Positions 10,515-21,850 of a stretch of DNA of 64,000 bases are shown one piece after another. Positions within the stretch are counted from its first letter, which is position 1, and every line of letters begins with the position of its first letter. This DNA comes from Ophiobolus disseminans (taxonomy: Eukaryota > Ascomycota > Dothideomycetes > Pleosporales > Phaeosphaeriaceae): positions 1-64,000 of the forward strand of contig MU006253.1 of assembly GCA_010093685.1 (NCBI GenBank), written 5' to 3'. Under the pieces are notes generated by a model. The model ran no database searches. It had not been told where the DNA came from and saw nothing but the letters and a program-made list of their open reading frames with translations. The position numbers and the translations under genes are program-made.

Positions 10515-11833
10515 TCAGTTGTAGATTTCGCCGATGTGTCGCTCGCTCTCGGGTTTCCAAGTGCCTGTCGCTAGTTAGTGTCTAGACTCGAGAAGTGTGG
10601 AACGTAGGGAGACGCCAGAGACGTCGGATCCACGCGCTCGGTATAGCGGTCGCACGGGTGTGACTGACTCGATGCAGGGAAGACGTGAAACGTGCAAAGG
10701 GAGAGGGAAATGCACATACCTTCAAATTGGTGCTTGACAAAGGCCATTGGGTCGTCGTCCTCGCCGGCGCCCATGGTCTTGATGCCAGGGCTGAAGCTCG
10801 TGATGGGCAGGACAATGATGTCGCCAACCTTCTTGGGCGCCTTCATGCCTGTGAAGTTCTCCCAAGTGATGTTGGCCTTGCTGGTGCTCATGTCGAAGTA
10901 GTCGGGGTTGTTGAAGTAGGAGAAGATGCTATCTGTCCAGAGCGCAGGGCCCGTGAACTCGATGATGTTCTTGGTGTCCATTGTGAGCGTGCCAGCCTTC
11001 TTGCGCAGTAGCGTCTCCTGCGTGATGTTCGAGACCACGTCGACCAGGACGGGGTGGCCTGGCTTCGACTGGATCGTCCACTGGCAAAACTGGATGCGGC
11101 GGGAGTACCACTGGGCCCAATCTGGTCGGTCGGGATCAGCCTCGATGCCAATGACCATGCCGTACGAGTTTGCTGGGACGTCGTGGGGTATCCAATCGGC
11201 CGCGCTCTTCAGGGCGGAGGTGTCGATGTCCGAGTAGATGCCTCCGCGCGCGAGCAGAATGAGGTAGCGGAAGAAGTCGGCCTTGAGCACGGGAAGGGGG
11301 AGGGAGTTGTACGCTTCGAGAACCTGCGGGACTGAAGCGTACAGGTGCCTGATAAGGTGGACGGCCACGTTGTCGGTGATGACCTCGTGTACGAAGGACG
11401 GGTGGTGGATGGTCCAGCTGGCCTCTGCCTCGCGGAACATCTCGTCAAACTCGCCCTGGGCGGGGGTGTACTTCCACGTCTGCCAGATGTAGGCGGGCGT
11501 CTTCCCGTCGACGTCGTAGGGGAACTGGTACTCGAGCTGCTCGCGGAGCGGCTTCTGCTTCAGCACGTCCATGCTGATCTGCGTCTTGGGCTTCTTCGGC
11601 GAGACCTCTGCCGGCGTGTTGAAGGCCTTGTCTGTCTTTGCTGCCTGCTTCGCGTCCCCCTTCACTGCCTCCTTGGCCTGCTGCTTCTCAAAGTCTGGCT
11701 TCCACGCCGTCGGCCGCGGCATGTCGTTCGCATTGTGGAAGGTCGGCGCGGCGCCCTGGTGGTGCGACTTGAAGAGGAAGAAGAGGGTTAGACACGCTAG
11801 CGAAAGCACGAGTGCCTTCTTGAAGGTGAGCAT
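10515..11833 (-). CDS. OCH1-type alpha-1,6-mannosyltransferase (GT32), Golgi
   Basis: Two exons, 11833-10720 and 10564-10515, encode 387 residues. The intron (10719-10565) has donor GTATGTGC and branch CTAAC before GACAG; splicing restores the ending GTWKPESERHIGEIYN, whereas the unspliced frame reads into unrelated sequence. Start 11833 gives a type II Golgi topology: short basic N-terminus, one membrane anchor (about residues 7-22), a Lys/Ala/Pro stalk, then the catalytic domain. The DXD metal/nucleotide-sugar motif is in GGIYSDIDTS near residue 200. Family members transfer the first alpha-1,6-mannose onto the N-glycan core in the cis-Golgi. Ascomycetes carry several GT32 paralogues (OCH1, HOC1-like), so the precise paralogue is uncertain. 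Confidence 0.85.
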
Positions 11834-12112
11834 CGTGGCGGCGCCTGCCCGGTGGCTGCGAGCGAAGGATATCAGGGGAGGTGCGGTCGACGCGCTGGCG
11901 GTGGACAAAGGACGGGTGCAGGCGCGGAAAGGCAGTCTAGTGTATGCCCTTGCTGCCGGACTTGATTGCGAATGTCGAGGGTGCACGAGTGTCTCAGGGA
12001 AATGTTGACCTCTTATCTCGGGGCCTGCGCACCCTGGGCTAGACCAATTGCAGGGAGGCGCTGGTGAATGGTGGAGATGATACGACGAGGCTGGCGGACA
12101 ATTCAATTGCAC

Positions 12113-14160
12113 GCTGCGCTAGACTGGACGGAAAACGCGCGAGGAAGAAATGGACAAGGAAGGAGCAATGCTTGCAGGTCCCAAGAGGTGCAGTGGCGGT
12201 CCGTGACTTTTGAAGAGGAAGGAGCTCCTCACCCGCCTGCGTGCAGGGAACATTGAAAGCACAGTTTCAGCGGACGCGCGCTAGAGCCTGGTTGCGCCTT
12301 CCATGGACGTTCCACCGTTTGTGACGTGCCCTGCCACGCCCGCTTCACACCCCGTCCTCCACACTACATAGAGGGAGACGCGTCGCCAGTCGAAGCTGCA
12401 CAATTGCCGCTTACATCTGACCACGGCTGCTCCATCCACTCTGTCCTTTGCGGCGGTCCAAGAGGCCGACGATGACAGGCGCTGCGCTCAGCTAATCATG
12501 AGTACATTCCACGTCTATACTAGCGGCGTGCCAGGGGCATCGAGTTACCGAACGGCTACGACCCTTAGGCTGCACGCCATAGCTGTGGACCAGCTGTCAC
12601 CACTGCTCCTCACCCCTTTTCTGCCTCGTAGCTCGTAGCTCCTAGCTCGCACTTCGAGTCTGGCCTCTCCTGAATTGCTCTCTCTCGCCATGTCATGTCA
12701 CATCCGCGAGCCTCCCACGCCAGCTGTTCGCAGCAAGAACACCGCCGCGCGGCACCGCCGGGCTGAAACAACACCTGTCTCTGCTTTCGGTTAGCACTCC
12801 CGGCCATGTCGCAATCTGCTAATCTTAGCACATCCTACCCATGCTTTATCATCGCTATTTTCTGTTGGCTGGCGACTGCAGAGACCATTCGGATGGCCCT
12901 GCAGCTGTACGAACAGCTCGATGCTCTTCTCGTGACCGTATCGTATTTCCCGGTTCAAGCGCAGCCTTTTCTGCACCTTTATCTTCACGCACATGCGGAT
13001 GGAAACCTATCCGACTGGTGGAAGAGGGAACCGGAGAGGACATGGGTCGCCATGCATGCACCATCGCCTTCCTTTCTGAACACTCCGAACTCAACAAACT
13101 TCACGTCATGACGCAAACGCCACTGCCGCTCCAGTCCCGCTGTAACGGCTCTTCCACTTGGAGCCTTGGAGACTGGCCGTAGCTACGAAGGTCTGGATAC
13201 GTCGCCTTGGGGCGCAATACCCGGATCTGAATACTTCCATCGGCGTGGAACTTACTGTTACTGCCAAATCACCGATCGCTGAATAACGGCAATTTCATGG
13301 CCACAAAAATACGGTATTTGCCATCCTGAAGCACAAGATCAGCGTCCGTAATATCAGTGAGACACAAGCCGATGATCTCTCCGCTTGCCGATATTGCGAT
13401 ATCCACATGTTTTGGTAAGTACCGGGTCGTGCTTCATATAACCTGCAGTAGGCGCGCTGCTTGTTTTTGGAATTCGGTCCGTCGGTTCAACCTCACTTCA
13501 TCATTCTGCGAATATCAACCCTTCACATCGTCTGGATACGGTGCATTCAGATCTTGGGATTGCTCTAGGCTCCAGAAGTTCGATGCCCCACCCTGTCCTC
13601 AACATGTCACAGTCATCCGATGGGTGTCACCGGGAAGACTTCGTCCCAGGTGGATGTGTGCTCCTCCGTGACGTAATCTGGACAACATCTCTCTTCTTGA
13701 AAAGGCTTATGTTTCCGCGCGTCCTCTCGATGTTGCCGTTTCATCACAGGTCTTGTCAGCAAGCGGCGTCTCACGCCGAGTCCCAAGGTTTCAGTCTTGC
13801 GTCTGCCAGAGGATCCGTTTCAAACAAGTCCTGTCAGCCCAGCACCTAGAAAGCTTGTTTTTATGCAGTTCAGATCCTTTGAGATCTCGAACACAGATGT
13901 GAGAGGCACTGACGTCATGTTCGAGAAGCATACTTCTCACAGTTCATTTTCACAGATCAAACCCACACGCGCATGTGGCTGTCGAAAATGTATTATACCA
14001 TTTCCAACATTCGAGGTCTACCCAAGCGTTGTTGACGACTCTCGATAGCTTTCAGAAGCTATTCTTGTCTTCATTAGCGCCTGTGTGTGCGAGTCAGCTT
14101 TCGTCTAAGCTAGGCACGTGCTCCCACGAGCCTCGTATCGTTGGAAAGGGAGTTTGGTAG
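12113..14160. other. Intergenic stretch, no supported gene
   Basis: Contains the promoter side of the mannosyltransferase gene and only short overlapping open frames on both strands, none with domain or splice support. Confidence 0.4.
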
Positions 14161-14544
14161 TGCCTCAACAACATCAGAACTACCAAAAACTCATTTCCTT
14201 CTTTCAATGCTCCCATGCCCCGGAGTCCCCAGATCATACGAGTCTGGCCTGCTGCTGGCTCCCCTGCTCTTTCAACCCGACCAGGAGCTATCGCAATCGT
14301 CAAGATTGAACGCTGCATCAACGAACCCGCCTCTCCGCTAGACGATATCGGTTTTCCTCTCGACGACGAATTCCGCGAATTCTTCGAAGCCTCCCACGCG
14401 ACAAGTTTTCCTACATCGTGGGTGTCTGAGATTAGCGAAAGACCTACCGCACTCAGCAAAATTGTGTCTCGTCTTTCCTCAAACGCGTTCGAGGTTGCTG
14501 TTGGAACTCGTCTCCAGCTATACACAAAATGTCTTGGTGTGTAG
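14161..14544 (+). CDS. Possible small hypothetical gene or exon
   Basis: The frame is open from the stop at 14158-14160 to the stop at 14542-14544. An ATG at 14215 would give 109 residues. The stretch around SPLDDIGFPLDDEFREFFE is acidic and amphipathic and reads like genuine protein, but the antisense frame (14525-14094) is also open and no domain is recognisable. It could be an exon of a longer gene: the end (CTTG then GTGTGT) contains a possible donor. Low confidence. Confidence 0.22.
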   Translation, partial: CLNNIRTTKNSFPSFNAPMPRSPQIIRVWPAAGSPALSTRPGAIAIVKIERCINEPASPLDDIGFPLDDEFREFFEASHATSFPTSWVSEISERPTALSKIVSRLSSNAFEVAVGTRLQLYTKCLGV

Positions 14545-15397
14545 GCTGATCAATGATTTGGGGGCACTCTCCCGTGGTCCACCAAAACGTCTCCAACTCA
14601 TATTCTGTGGCGTTGCAGTCGTGACCCCAGTCAAGGTGAGCTTATGCGGCGTGACAGGGACAAGCGGCCACTCATGATATACGCTATACCCCAGATACCC
14701 TGAACACGACCAAACAGTAGATTTGCCCGTACTACCAATCAGTCGTTCATAACTTCTACCTCGACGATGCCTCAGTACTGGTCGTACAGCCATGTGGTAC
14801 ATGTGTCTCGTCTTCATGTTTTCGATCCGTGAACTATTCTATCTCGACTCTTCCGGCGGCGTCGAAGTATCTGCGCTGGTGCCGTCGGCGATGAGCGACA
14901 GGAAGGACAGCTACTGCTGGAGGACATGGATCGTATGCGACGGACATTGTCGCCGGTAGATCTGGTAATTATCAGATCGTTGCAGGATCGACAGGGCAGT
15001 ATTGGAGCTCATTGGCGCATCTCGGACAATCAATACATGATCGAGCCCTAGGGATCTGGACCAATACTTTTAGATGGGCCACGCCGCATTTCAAGGCTTC
15101 TGATTCTACCTATTGCTAGTACTTATGCTGGGCTGTTATTGGGTGAACCGCGGTACGGAATTCAGTCTTCACTGCATATGCTGCATAATGGCTGCAGCCA
15201 CCAATACACGCACACTCCTTCAGCCAATTGCGATTGAATAGTGCAATTTGCGGCCCCCAATCGTGACGTTCGCTTTAGGCACAACGTATGCATCCTATGT
15301 TTCGAGCGATAGCGTGCACGCAGCCTCGTGGGTGACTTCGTCGCAGTTCTTTTTGGGCGCACTTTAATGTCCTCCCACTCTCCTACACTACGCTACC
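14545..15397. other. Intergenic stretch upstream of the membrane protein gene
   Basis: No supported coding sequence. It ends in the leader of the gene starting at 15398. Confidence 0.4.
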
Positions 15398-16535
15398 ATG
15401 GCGTCGAGCTCCACACCCACGATCAAACTCATCACCGACGCAAACAAAATTTCCTCCTTCAACCGCGGACCCATCACGAGCGTGTTCGCGCCTCCAGCCT
15501 CATGCACCGCTACACTCTCCTTCACGTCTAGTGGAAGCGGCGGAGCACTCTTTTTTATACACTATGGGACCCTATTCGACAGAGCGTGTTATCCCACCGG
15601 GACACCGTCAGCTTTCCCATTAGCGAGTGATGGAGCTTGGAATGCGTATTACTGTACGTGACCAAACAATCTCTTAGCCTCTTCGTGCATTGTACCAGAG
15701 CTAACGTTAGGCAGATAGCCCAGCTATATGTCCTTCTGGTTGGACCGCCACAACGACATTCCGATCTTCCGTCCCTGTACATCCAGACACCGAAGCCTTT
15801 AGCCTTGGCTCCGCCAGTACACTTGCACTATGTTGTCCGTCGTACGTCCAGATGTCCAAAGCGCATCAGTTGTTGAAATACTGATTTCTAGTCAGTGGCT
15901 ATGGGTACTGGGGTCTCGGTCATCTATGTTCATCGTCAATCTCCGCGAACCAAGCTGTCCAGCTCTTCTCGTATAGTTTCGATGGCCAAAGCTGGGGAAA
16001 AGGCACACCCGCAGCATATTCATGGTTGACGGGAACGACGGTATATGGCGATGGCGTCCCGATCATGTGGCAGGCATCAGACTCGGCGGTACTTGCGCTC
16101 GCGGCAGCCGCGACACCGACACCAACAGCTCGAGCGAGTAGTACTGGAACAGAAGTGGTATCAGCAACAGCACCGATATTAGGTGTCCCACCTTCGTCAA
16201 GTTCTCCCACAGCGACAGGCTCCTCTGACTCAGCCGGTCTTTCAACCGGCGCGAAAGTTGGACTCGGTGTCGGCATACCCGTGGCTATCACCGCTGCACT
16301 TGTATTAGCCTTTGTTCTCTGGAAAAGAAGACGGGGCCGCCAGGCGATCGGCGAAAGCGGTGCTGTACATGGCACAGCACACACGGAGTACAAGGCCGCG
16401 CCTGTTCAGCCAGTGTATGGTGCGGAACAGTATCAAGGTGAACAGTACCACGGCAATCAGTACCATGAAATGCAGACTTCTCCCGAGGCGTACAATAATA
16501 GACACGAGCTGCCAGGTGGAGTGGCGCATCGGTAG
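15398..16535 (+). CDS. Single-pass membrane protein with Cys-containing ectodomain and Ser/Thr stalk
   Basis: Three exons, 15398-15653, 15715-15841 and 15896-16535, give 340 residues; every junction keeps frame (donors GTACGT and GTACGT, acceptors GCAG and GTCAG). The start has a perfect Kozak context (TACCATGG). The ectodomain carries paired Cys/Trp motifs (SPAICPSGWTATTTF, then LALCCPSGYGYWGLGHLC). It is followed by a Ser/Thr/Pro-rich stalk, one membrane helix at about 248-270 and a basic stop-transfer (WKRRRGR). The roughly 70-residue cytosolic tail repeats YQGEQYHGNQYHE-like Tyr/Gln/His units. There is no classical N-terminal signal peptide, so insertion may depend on the membrane helix itself. 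This layout is common among fungal cell-surface or wall-sensing proteins of unknown function. The specific role is unknown. Confidence 0.75.
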
Positions 16536-17074
16536 CGCATGAGTTTACGAGCCGAGACTGAGGATCTGGTCGAATGTCACATCAAATTCACGATACCTCA
16601 TGATTCTGGAGCTCGATTCACGCAATATCAAGCGACGAAGCTGCCCGAATATCCTCAGAGCAAGAACCTTTAACTCTTGATGCCTAGGACGATGTCGAAG
16701 ACAATCCTGTATATAATGGCGATCGAACCTAGTAGTGATTAATTCGCGTTGACGAGATAATAGAGATCGTATCAAAAATCGTAATAATCCTGAGGACTAG
16801 GGACTTTGCATTGCATGTTCACATCCATCTAGTAAGACTGAGCTTCTTCATATGGAGCCAATCATGATATAAGCTCGAAGCTGCAGCCCGAACATCGTAG
16901 GATATATCTCGTACTCATTGCACACTCAAACTATCCTTGACAAACAAAACCATACCCGACAAAACTATCCTCGACGAAACCATCATCGACCACCCTCGTC
17001 GTACCATCAAACTCCATTAAACCCCATCCAGCGCCCTGACCTCAAGACATCGACACCAGTGCGGCAAAAGTCGT
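16536..17074. other. Convergent intergenic region
   Basis: Lies between the 3' ends of the membrane protein gene (plus) and the secreted protein gene (minus). No open frame with support. Confidence 0.5.
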
Positions 17075-18138
17075 TCAAGGACCTCCTGAACGACCACTGT
17101 TATCCCAGTACGTGTCTCCCTGTGCACGACACGTCCCGATAACACAATACATGCCGCCACCACGATTAGCCTTGTTCGGCGATTTGATAACATAGTTAGG
17201 GGAGTATCTAGGGCCCGAACCACTGCACGTGTTCTGCACCCTGTTGCGCACCGTATCTGACCACACGCGTTAGCAATAATCCCAACACCAGTCAAACGCC
17301 GGGTCCACGAAAACCCCAGCACTGATTCGCAAGACGAGAAGGGCTACTTACACGCCGTATGCGCCGTCAAATACCAGATACACAAATTATCCCCCTTAGC
17401 GCCATAGCACGTATACTGATTCCCCGTCGACCAACTCTGCTGCACTTCAAAGCCCGCTGAGATCCAGCTGCCGGTGCCGGCCATCGTGAAGCCCACGGTA
17501 TACGACTTTGTCTTCTCGAAGCCGACGGCGCACGACGGCGCGTTCTGGCAGCTGATGACTTCTGAGAGTTGCGTGTTGAAGTAGTTCTGGTGCGGGTTGC
17601 CGTCGCCCACTTTTACAGTGCTGCGCTCGTCGTGGCATTGCTGGCGGCCGCGTAGGCGAAAGGACGGGCTGGGGGAGGAGATGGGTGTGGAGGGGGCTGG
17701 AGGTGTATCTGTATCTGTGTCTGTGTCTGTACCGAGCAGGCTTCGCGACTTGAGAGCGAGGAAATCGGACTTGGCGCCCGCGTCGGTGAAGCAGTCCGCA
17801 GACACGGGAGAATCGACTGGAACGTCTAACTTGACGTTTGAGCATTCAACGACGGCGACGACGCCGTTGTACATACGGGTGCAGCTCACGCCATCTTGGG
17901 ACTGGCTGGCGACGGCGAAGGTCTTGTCGCCGATTGTGAAGCTTCCGGCGCCGTGTTCGTCGACACGGGAGAAGTCTACGGCGCCGATGGAGTTGCCGCA
18001 GATTTCTGCGATTATGGACTTGGATGGCGAGGCGTGGATGGTTAGGGAGGTGCTGCCCGAGGGTTTCTCGTGGCGCCAGACGATGGAGACGTCGGCGGCT
18101 ATAGCTGATGCTGCGAGAGCGAGGAAGGCGGCACGCAT
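17075..18138 (-). CDS. Secreted Cys-rich hypothetical protein
   Basis: Two exons, 18138-17352 and 17256-17075, encode 322 residues; the intron has donor GTAAGTAG and branch GCTAAC before GGTCAG. Start 18138 (MRAAFLALAASAIAADV) gives a clean signal peptide of about 15-20 residues; an upstream in-frame codon would spoil it. The N-terminal half resembles a compact beta domain with Cys pairs. A short spacer (TDTDTDTDT, about residues 136-146, then Pro/Ser) leads to a second Cys-rich half (CQNAPSCAVGF, QYTCYGAKGDNLC, then CSGSG and YCVIGTC). Conserved Gly-rich and aromatic residues near the end (DTYWDNSGRSGGP) suggest a lectin- or wall-associated fold, but I do not recognise the family. The acidic repeat is encoded by a (GTATCT/GTGTCT)n microsatellite on the plus strand, a candidate for strain length variation. 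Confidence 0.72.
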
Positions 18139-19149
18139 GGTGGAAGATACTAGAAGCAAAAGATGCTGTACTTTGGTGATAGGAAGTTGTGTCGAGGAAG
18201 CTGTAATGTCGGCTTTTCATCGCGATTCAAGGACGTCTTTATGCTTCACGAGCTCAACTCTTGGACCACAAACACACATGTTGCTCCGCCTTACATCTGC
18301 CTCTTCCCGAGACCATCCACCCCATAGCCATCCATCATGCGCCAAAGCTCCGACTCACTCATGGTTGGTAAACGAGACACTCGATGCAGCTCGCCTGAAG
18401 AAAATCCTCGGCGAATGCACCCTGCTCCACAAATCGCCCAGTACCAACGTGCTCCACAATAGCATCTCAATGTCCTCTCCTTTACAAACTCCTCTCCCAA
18501 GATCCATCTTGTCGTCATTTTGGCACTCGCAAACTCCCGCGGCGTGTTTCATGTACTGAATAGTCCCCATTGGGGAAATGGTGTAGTGCACGTGCCGTGT
18601 GGCGATTCTCACGGCAAGTGGGAAGGATGCTAAATATTACCGAGTAGAGGTTGAAAGTCTCGGGGGGAGGATGCATTGTACCCGAGGATCATCCATACCT
18701 ACCTAGGTCGGCATCAATGTTAGCACGATCCCGGTCCGTCTGTGGCGCAGTTCTTTTACACGACCTTCCTCTGCGCAAGTGCATACTCATGTCTCGATTG
18801 GCCTTTACTATATGCTGAACTTGATTGCCCAGACAATGCGCAAACCGCCCAACTAGCTGGACAAAAAACTGTGAATGCATTGTGAATCTTCTCTTCGAAA
18901 TCGGTTATGGGCCAATAAGCCAAGCACGACAATGCTATGAAGCGCAGATAAAGATCGACATAGATCAGCTACGAATCAGAAAATGGATTGCAACGAAGTG
19001 GTGTTGGTGTTGGGGCTGAAATTGCGGCTGAAGGTACGCCCTCACGTGGCCTGTGCCGCTTCTTCCGTTCGACGTGCACTTCGTAGTTTGCTGGGAATCG
19101 AGCGTGGCAGATAGAAATATAACGACATGGGAAAAGATGGTGCGTTGGT
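18139..19149. other. Intergenic stretch, no supported gene
   Basis: Promoter side of the secreted protein gene, followed by sequence with only short, unsupported open frames up to the end of the HET remnant. Confidence 0.4.
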
Positions 19150-21180
19150 TTAAAGCAGGATGAAATCCATCTCTAGATACGATTGGAACATGGCTTCTCC
19201 GTCCATCTTTCCGTATATATACGCCTCGCCGATGAAATCGTAGCCCTGCGGCGAGGACGCATCGCGCATAGGTCGCAAGATAACGGGGACGCTGCATCCA
19301 TAAAGTATCGCAATGACGTCGCCTTCCTGCGTCTTGGGTGGTCCGAGTCCAATCAGCGTCTCAGATGTACTGCCTCCTGTTGAGGCTGGCGGCTGGACAC
19401 CTTGTAGAAAGACCTTGTTCCATGTCACATCCCGGACACGCTTCAAATACTCTTGTATAATGCTCTGCTCATATTTACAATCTTCAGCCTGCAGTACTTT
19501 GTCCACGTCCATGTGCCCAGTTGCCGTGTTATGTTGCAAGCAGTACCAACAAGCCCGCTAGTAGTATATCGGAAAAGGACCTCCATTCGGTCCACGATCG
19601 GCGACGAGCGTACGGCATAACGGCTCGAGAGGAAACTATTAGTGAGCCTAGCATCGGTATCCCATCCTAGCCTTTCCAAGGCCTGTCGCGGAATGACGCC
19701 GTCCAGTGGCGGGTCTGAACACCAGACAACGTTGCCAAGTAGACGCCCTCGAACTATCAAGGACGTGTCGTATAGGATGCTAGCTGTAGAAAGAGGGACA
19801 TCAGCCTCAATATGAGCTTCCTAGGCCATGTACTGTCCAAATGTGACGTTCAGTTCTTTCTAGCCCAAGGCGCTGTAAGAACACTTGCCAGGAAGCCCAA
19901 CGAAGCTGTCCCTGCCCTAAAAGATCCGTCATCAATAGTCAAGATCCAGGACGGGAGCTTCACGGGCCTTAGTGCAGCGGTGGGCCCGTCATGAATTTGT
20001 GCCTTCTTTTCTGGTAATGCCCAGTAACAACAGATGGTGTCAAGAGAACGTGAGGTTTCCACCACCCAGCAAACAAAGTCCCAGTAGACTTCGAATAGAT
20101 CTTGTGTGTAGTTTGGAAGAGGAGGCAGTCAACATTGGGGCTTCTCTAGTCCTTTAACGTTGAGCTCCTTGCAGATTTTCTCAGAGAGTTGATAGTGTCG
20201 CAGGGATCCGACATCTCAAAGCTGTGGAGTGATGCTACTAGCGTCTCCAGTCCAGTGGAAAATACCATCGCGCTGCCCCATCTCTGTGGGAATAGGTTGG
20301 AAGTCACGTCAACTAGCAATTTGGCTCGCAGTGGCTCTAAATCAGACAGTATTCTGCCATCAAGCTTCTAGGATGACAACCTTGGTTGGAGAAGAGTGAA
20401 AGAGCGGTTTGAAATCACAATTGCATCTTCGAAATCTTCCCAGTGAATGGTCTCTTTACCACATAGCACAACAGCCTCTTTCGCCATGGCAAGTTCCTGT
20501 ATCACCCAAAGTCGGGAGAACCAGCTGCGTTCAAGTAGGTGGAAGAGGCTTGACCAATGGGGAATCCAGCGGTCATCGGTGAGAAGCGTTCCGAGCTTAG
20601 CTGGATCGACAACGCGATGAACGAAGGACACTGCTAGATGGCAAGCTGCTTCCAGATATTCTGAACTTAACCAAATGCAGACACAGACCGCGTTCTGATA
20701 TATCAGGTTCATTTTTAAAATCTGTGCCGGCTTTTCTGCCTCATCCTGCTGATTGATACACAGGGCACACATCCATAGTACTGTCAAATGTGTCGCAGAT
20801 CTAAGCCGCTTCAAAGCTTCCAGAAGGTTCGGCCGCACATAAAATCGCCATTTATTTGCCTTGGTAATGACGTCTTCGAGGCTTTCGATGAGTTTTATGC
20901 TTCCGTGAATGATGACAGCCTGATCATCACCGCCTTCGCCCCAGTGATATCAGAGAGCTCCGTATTGTAAGCCATTATTTCCTAAATCCTTGTCATCTAC
21001 AACGTGTAGCATCGCGTTAATTTCATCATCATCTCGCCCAGGTTTGACCATCAGCAACCGAACCTGATTATGTCTGATGGGAGAGTATCTATGTCTGTCC
21101 TTGGCTATTCCGGGAAAACTGGGGTTTTGGCTGCTGCTGCCCAGAAATGCCGACCGGGCGGCCCTGGGAAAGCGCGTTCT
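19150..21180 (-). pseudogene. Broken HET-domain (heterokaryon incompatibility) gene
   Basis: Reading down the minus strand the HET blocks appear in order. A lead-in resembling YSPIRHNQVRLL is followed by GLQYGAL-stop-YHWGEGG, the family's ALSYxWG signature with TGA (20950-20952) where Ser is expected. Next come LWMCALCINQQDEAEK (the LWxDAxCINQ block), then RSWFSRLWVIQELAMAKEA, and far downstream GDVIAILYGCSVPVILRP with YIYGKMDGEA, typical of the C-terminus. The frame is also stopped by TAG at 20368-20370 and TAG at 20146-20148, shifted by one base near 20101 (a THK to DLFEVYWDF join), and shifted again between about 19760 and 19540. Intact HET proteins of about 600-700 residues trigger non-self recognition and cell death. 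This copy cannot make one. HET genes are numerous and turn over fast in moulds, so a dead copy in an accessory stretch is unsurprising. Confidence 0.8.
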
Positions 21181-21850
21181 TTTGCATCTAAGTGAGTACC
21201 AAGGATTGGGATCTTAGCAACGTCAAATGCAAGTGCATTTGATGGTTCTCCAGCTCGACTCTGGATCTAAAGGCTCGTCAGATTACTGATACGTTATAGA
21301 AATGTAGTATGTAGGGAAGCACAGGGTCACATGCATTGTTTGTGCTTTCGTCAGTGGTAGATCGTGCAGCATTCGATTGCATGCTCTCAACCTCCGGACG
21401 CTTTGATGCTTGCTCATTGTTGTGCAGCTCGTTAATAGATCTGCGTCGCTTCCCGTTAGGCGGCCCGTTCGTGCACCTAGGCAAGGTCAAGATCCGCAGT
21501 CACCAACGGGAACACCCCAAGCTCTATGGTCAGAGCCCGTTGCGAGGCAAGGGGTTTTAATCGATGGATTTCCTCCGACATGTGGTGTAGATAGCATGAG
21601 CCAGGTGCAAATTCAGATCGAAATGTGGCTTTCAGCTGCGCCTGCCAACCGGTGAAGCTCGGGAAACCAACCAAGACCAACCAAACACTCCAAGAGTCCT
21701 CATCTCAATCTGTGACAAGGCTTCCTTGCCGGACCACACAACACCGATCGGCAAAACCATCTCACCTTCCTGGATGTGAAGGCGCTCAAGTGAGCGTCAC
21801 TTTTCCCCGCTTTGTGACGATTGAGATACCTCAAGGCGAGGCTCGGTATC
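21181..21850. other. Spacer between the HET remnant and the P450 gene
   Basis: A few short open frames, none with support. The 3' flank of the P450 gene lies at its right end. Confidence 0.4.
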
